Positions 60,981-64,000 of a DNA stretch of 64,000 bases are shown here, in pieces; position 1 is the stretch's first letter, and each line of letters opens with the position of its first letter. The stretch is from Rhyacophila brunnea (taxonomy: Eukaryota; Arthropoda; Insecta; Trichoptera; Rhyacophilidae). Both the position numbers and the translations under genes were made by a program. The stretch lies in assembly GCA_022495005.1 (NCBI GenBank), contig JAGYXB010001095.1, forward strand, positions 1,116,001-1,180,000, given 5' to 3'. The notes beneath the pieces are model-generated. The model was given only the letters and a program-made list of their open reading frames with translations, searched no databases and was not told the DNA's origin.

Positions 60981-61052
60981 TATCTACATAATTCTGAAAA
61001 CACTCATGAGAAAAATATATAGCCAATGGAAAAAATCTTTTTTGAAAAAAGT

Positions 61053-61127
61053 AAGACACCCGGCAGGATCGAACCTGTGTCTCTTGGGTATCGCGCCCTG
61101 TGCATCACCACTATGCTACGACTGCCA
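61053..61127 (-). mobile_element. tRNA-headed SINE, family 2
   Basis: The minus-strand B box is ggttcgatcc. The A-box region has cgtagcatagtggtgatgc. The ends do not pair as an acceptor stem. Confidence 0.6.
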
Positions 61128-61447
61128 TGCTTAATTGCGACACATTTTAACAATCGGCCTTTTGAATACCTGCTCATAAGCGCGGATAAATTCAAGAGTG
61201 CCAGAGGTTTTACACTCACACAAGTACACCGAAGGGTTGAAGAGAAACCTTGAAGAAGGCATCTGTCAAATTATATGAGTTACAATCCGCAGTCATGAGA
61301 TCCATTCCGATAAAGATCAAAATGTGTGTTTTTTGGTATTTGTAGTCTTGTTTGTATTAATTATTGTACGTATTATAAAAATAATTTTTCAACATTTGGA
61401 ACAATGGAATTTTATTATTTAACTTGTAATATAATAATAAAACATAG

Positions 61448-61520
61448 CGGCTCTCGTGGTGCAGTGCGTAAGGCGCTGGCCTTCCACCCGAGAGTTCTGG
61501 GTTCGATCCCGGTGAAGACA
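61448..61520 (+). mobile_element. tRNA-headed SINE, family 3
   Basis: A box (gtggtgcagtgcg), a possible anticodon-arm region and B box (GGTTCGATCCC, 61500-61510) are well kept. The putative acceptor strands ggctctc and gaagac do not pair, and there is no stop of transcription directly after, so this is a SINE head. Confidence 0.6.
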
Positions 61521-61697
61521 CAATATTTATGTGTTTTTCTCAAAGCCTGTGGGTCATTATCCATTATTCTTTGTCATTATTCAAAATTACTCACAACCAC
61601 ATTGTACGAAAAAGCAAGAACATGGTTATTAATAATTCTATATATGTATAAAAAAAATACAACGTTATTTATTTATTTATATAAAATCTTTTTTTTT

Positions 61698-61937
61698 CCG
61701 ACCATGTCCGATCTTAATAGGATCATATGGGCCTCCACAGAGTAGAGGTTTGTGTATTAACAGATTTTGTTTTTTACGAGAAATGGATGTCAGCCACTTG
61801 CTCAACCTATTAGTTCCATACTCTGACTCACACACAAATTGAAAAACAATATGTGTACCTACTTGCCAGACCCAGGATTCGAACCTGAGACCCACGGCGT
61901 GATAGTCCAACGCTTAAGCCGCGCGACCACCGCGGGT
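61698..61937 (-). mobile_element. tRNA-derived SINE, family 1, full length
   Basis: A 240-bp copy closely matching 1977-2196: tRNA-like head on the minus strand (B box ggttcgaatcc) and body to gaccatgtccg. Confidence 0.85.
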
Positions 61938-62139
61938 GTAATCTATGATTATGAAAACTTATTACTATTATATACTTATTTTATGAAACTGAAATTCATT
62001 CAAAGCGTTCTATAAGTTTTTTCAATATTTTTTTCATGAATTCTAAGGGTAGGTGTGTAAAAAAATAGGTAAATTTTCTCATACATAAATATTAGTCAGG
62101 CGAAACGCTAACAATCAATCTAAGTACATACAAAGTTTT

Positions 62140-63230
62140 TAGATGCTACGAGTATGTATTCGCGTGGAGGTCGACACTATATTATGAGAGGATCAAATGC
62201 CCTTGTTCAAATGGTGCGTACTACATGTCCTTCTGTATGACTGTAAGTTACGTCATCTTACCAGTTCCCAAAAAATCTTGACTTATAAGTTTGGAAAATT
62301 GACATCTCTAACGAATTTTTGGATATACCAGTACATCGCGCTACAAATCCTCATGTTCGTGATCTGATACGTAGTTTTCAATAACTGACGTAATCACGCA
62401 GAGGCCCTTCACATAGCTTGGACGAGTGTTCACGATGCCACCAGAGAGTATGACATTCTGCAATTTTTGGGTACAGCTTTAAGGATTCTGACGCAATGGC
62501 TCATCCTCTCTTATGGTGTAGCGAAGCTGCAAAAACAATGAAACTTGTAGACTTCATCTCTATACCAGAAGGCGTCCGTTAACAACTTTGCACAAACGCG
62601 ATATACACGCTGCAGATCTGCTATGGCAGAAGACGCAAGATATGCCAATATACCTACAGAAATAGTGCAACATTGTGCTTGTCCCAAGGCCGACTATATT
62701 TAGACTGTGGTATTGAATTGCAAATAACGATGGTAGTGCTAGTTATCGAATGCAATACGGTAACCAGTTGTTCTGAAAGGGAAAAGATGCTCAAATCGGT
62801 CTAACCAGCTGTTGGGCTCATCCGACCTGGTTGCCACAAAGGCCAAGTTTGTTGTGTTTAAAAAAATGTCGGCGTCTTATTGCGGACGTTAAGTTCTCTT
62901 TACACAGTTGTCCGTAATGTTTTAGCTTTGTTTTTTTTTCTACGATATATTTATTATAGATAATCTTCGCTTAAGTTTAGCTCACCGTGCTTCTCTTTCT
63001 CACTGGTATTTTTTATTAGTCTTTGTAAACTCAGTTTGTGCACACTTGAATGCGTGGCAACCTCCATCTTGGGTATCTGATCTTGAGACATTAACAGGCG
63101 TAAAAAATTGCTGATGCTTCACATCAAACATAAAGCCCCGTGATAGCTCGATTAAGACCAAGTGTGGTGCGAAGCGGGTTGGTTTGAAGGATTTATGTTG
63201 ATCCCAATAAATTAAAATTTTTGATTGCAT
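62140..63230. pseudogene. Degraded coding-like stretch, unknown origin
   Basis: The composition is less AT-rich than its flanks and all frames are broken by stops about every 40-60 codons. Short patches such as REALHIAWTSVHDATREYD (plus, near 62415) look protein-like but match nothing I can name. A minus frame at 63000-63230 is also anonymous. It may be a dead transposon. Confidence 0.3.
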
Positions 63231-63529
63231 ATTTCGTTGAAATTATTACCGTATTGCCTTAATTGTAGTATGAGCAATAACTAGTACTACCATCGAAGTT
63301 GACAGTTCTGTGTTCCGGCTGTAGGCATTATAAATTTCATAAATGCGTAACACGGTGCGGTAAGATTTTAATATAGTGAGTGTATTTTGCTCCTCACAAT
63401 GAATATTCGGTTCATTCCGGGTAGGTACTACCTAGTGAAATCACAAAAACTCATTTTCGATTAATAATGAATAAGGCATTCGCTCAACTTGAACCCTAAA
63501 CAAACATCTGAAACTTGCAAGTCTCTAGC

Positions 63530-63740
63530 GTAAAAGAGAAAAAAACCTTACGCCGGGAAAAAAACGTACGCGTGGCATGTAAAATTCATGGGGATTTAAA
63601 CGCGCTCTGCATAACTTACGTGGTATTAACTGCGTATGGAATAAAAAAAGTTTAGTTTTAATATAACCCGAAAGTCGCGAGCGCGTTTCGGGATTTATAC
63701 TGGCAGCATGGCAGGAGCTGGGGGCGAGCAATCATAAATG
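63530..63740. other. GC-richer noncoding island 7
   Basis: The stretch contains tcgcgagcgcgtttcggg, gcaggagctgggggcgagc and caatcataaatgg. No known domain in any frame. It is a possible regulatory element. Confidence 0.3.
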
Positions 63741-64000
63741 GAGTAAATAAAAACATATTGCATAAGGCGGTAACTCTCAAAAGTTTTAATAAAAAAATAT
63801 ATAAACAAATTTATGTAACAATATCTCGTACGTTTAAATTGAATAAGTAACGAGAACAGTTTTTCTTCATGTTTCTCTAAATATTAAAGATTTTCTTCTA
63901 ACATGTTGGAACGTTTTATAGTCTTGGGTGAAACGTAAAAACCGTTTGTTTTACGATGAAAGTTTTGTTTTTTATTTTGTTTGGTTTTAGGGATATGTTA

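Noticed and set aside
61448..61520. Possible tRNA gene
   Set aside because: A and B boxes are good but acceptor strands do not pair and the flanks resemble SINE bodies. The same holds for the other tRNA-like heads.

Overview
The window looks like AT-rich (roughly 70% A+T by eye) insect nuclear DNA. It has spliceosomal introns with GT-AG borders, insect-type S1A proteases, a furin-family gene and many short nonautonomous transposons. Transposon ends and the tRNA-headed SINEs made me think of Lepidoptera, but I cannot prove the order from sequence alone. I see no bacterial or organellar genes, CRISPR array, rRNA or intact tRNA gene.

Region 1 (1-18.7 kb, plus strand) carries two complete chymotrypsin-like serine protease genes in tandem, at 1003-8399 (263 aa) and 11928-18578 (274 aa). 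Each has five exons with the same intron phases (1, 2, 0, 0), an identical 147-nt fourth exon length, a signal peptide, an activation Arg, a full His/Asp/Ser triad and Gly at chymotrypsin position 189. They are products of a local duplication and are probably secreted zymogens. Each has a similar TATA box about 60 nt upstream of its ATG. Their introns hold many transposon remnants, including a hAT element that landed at the exon-2 splice donor of the first gene.

Region 2 (18.7-64 kb) holds one gene, on the minus strand. Two exons of a furin-like proprotein convertase (best match to insect Fur2) lie at 52368-52577 and 32698-32832, separated by a 19.5-kb intron. The first encodes the end of the prodomain with an RRLKR autoprocessing site. 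The second encodes the start of the subtilisin domain with the catalytic Asp. Earlier and later exons were not found. If the later exons lie beyond the left edge, the two protease genes sit inside a Fur2 intron on the opposite strand.

The rest is repeats plus several GC-richer noncoding islands that could be intronic enhancers. Repeats include hAT-like MITEs with 8-bp target duplications (several perfect), a TTAA-flanked piggyBac-like MITE family with one copy carrying a 170-bp tandem triplication, near-perfect fold-back elements, tRNA-headed SINEs, 3' ends of LINEs, and a Penelope-like repeat pair with a hammerhead-ribozyme-like core. Nested insertions allow several relative datings. No wholly new gene system was evident; the most unusual items are the hammerhead-like pair, the fold-backs, the internally amplified MITE and the donor-site hAT insertion.
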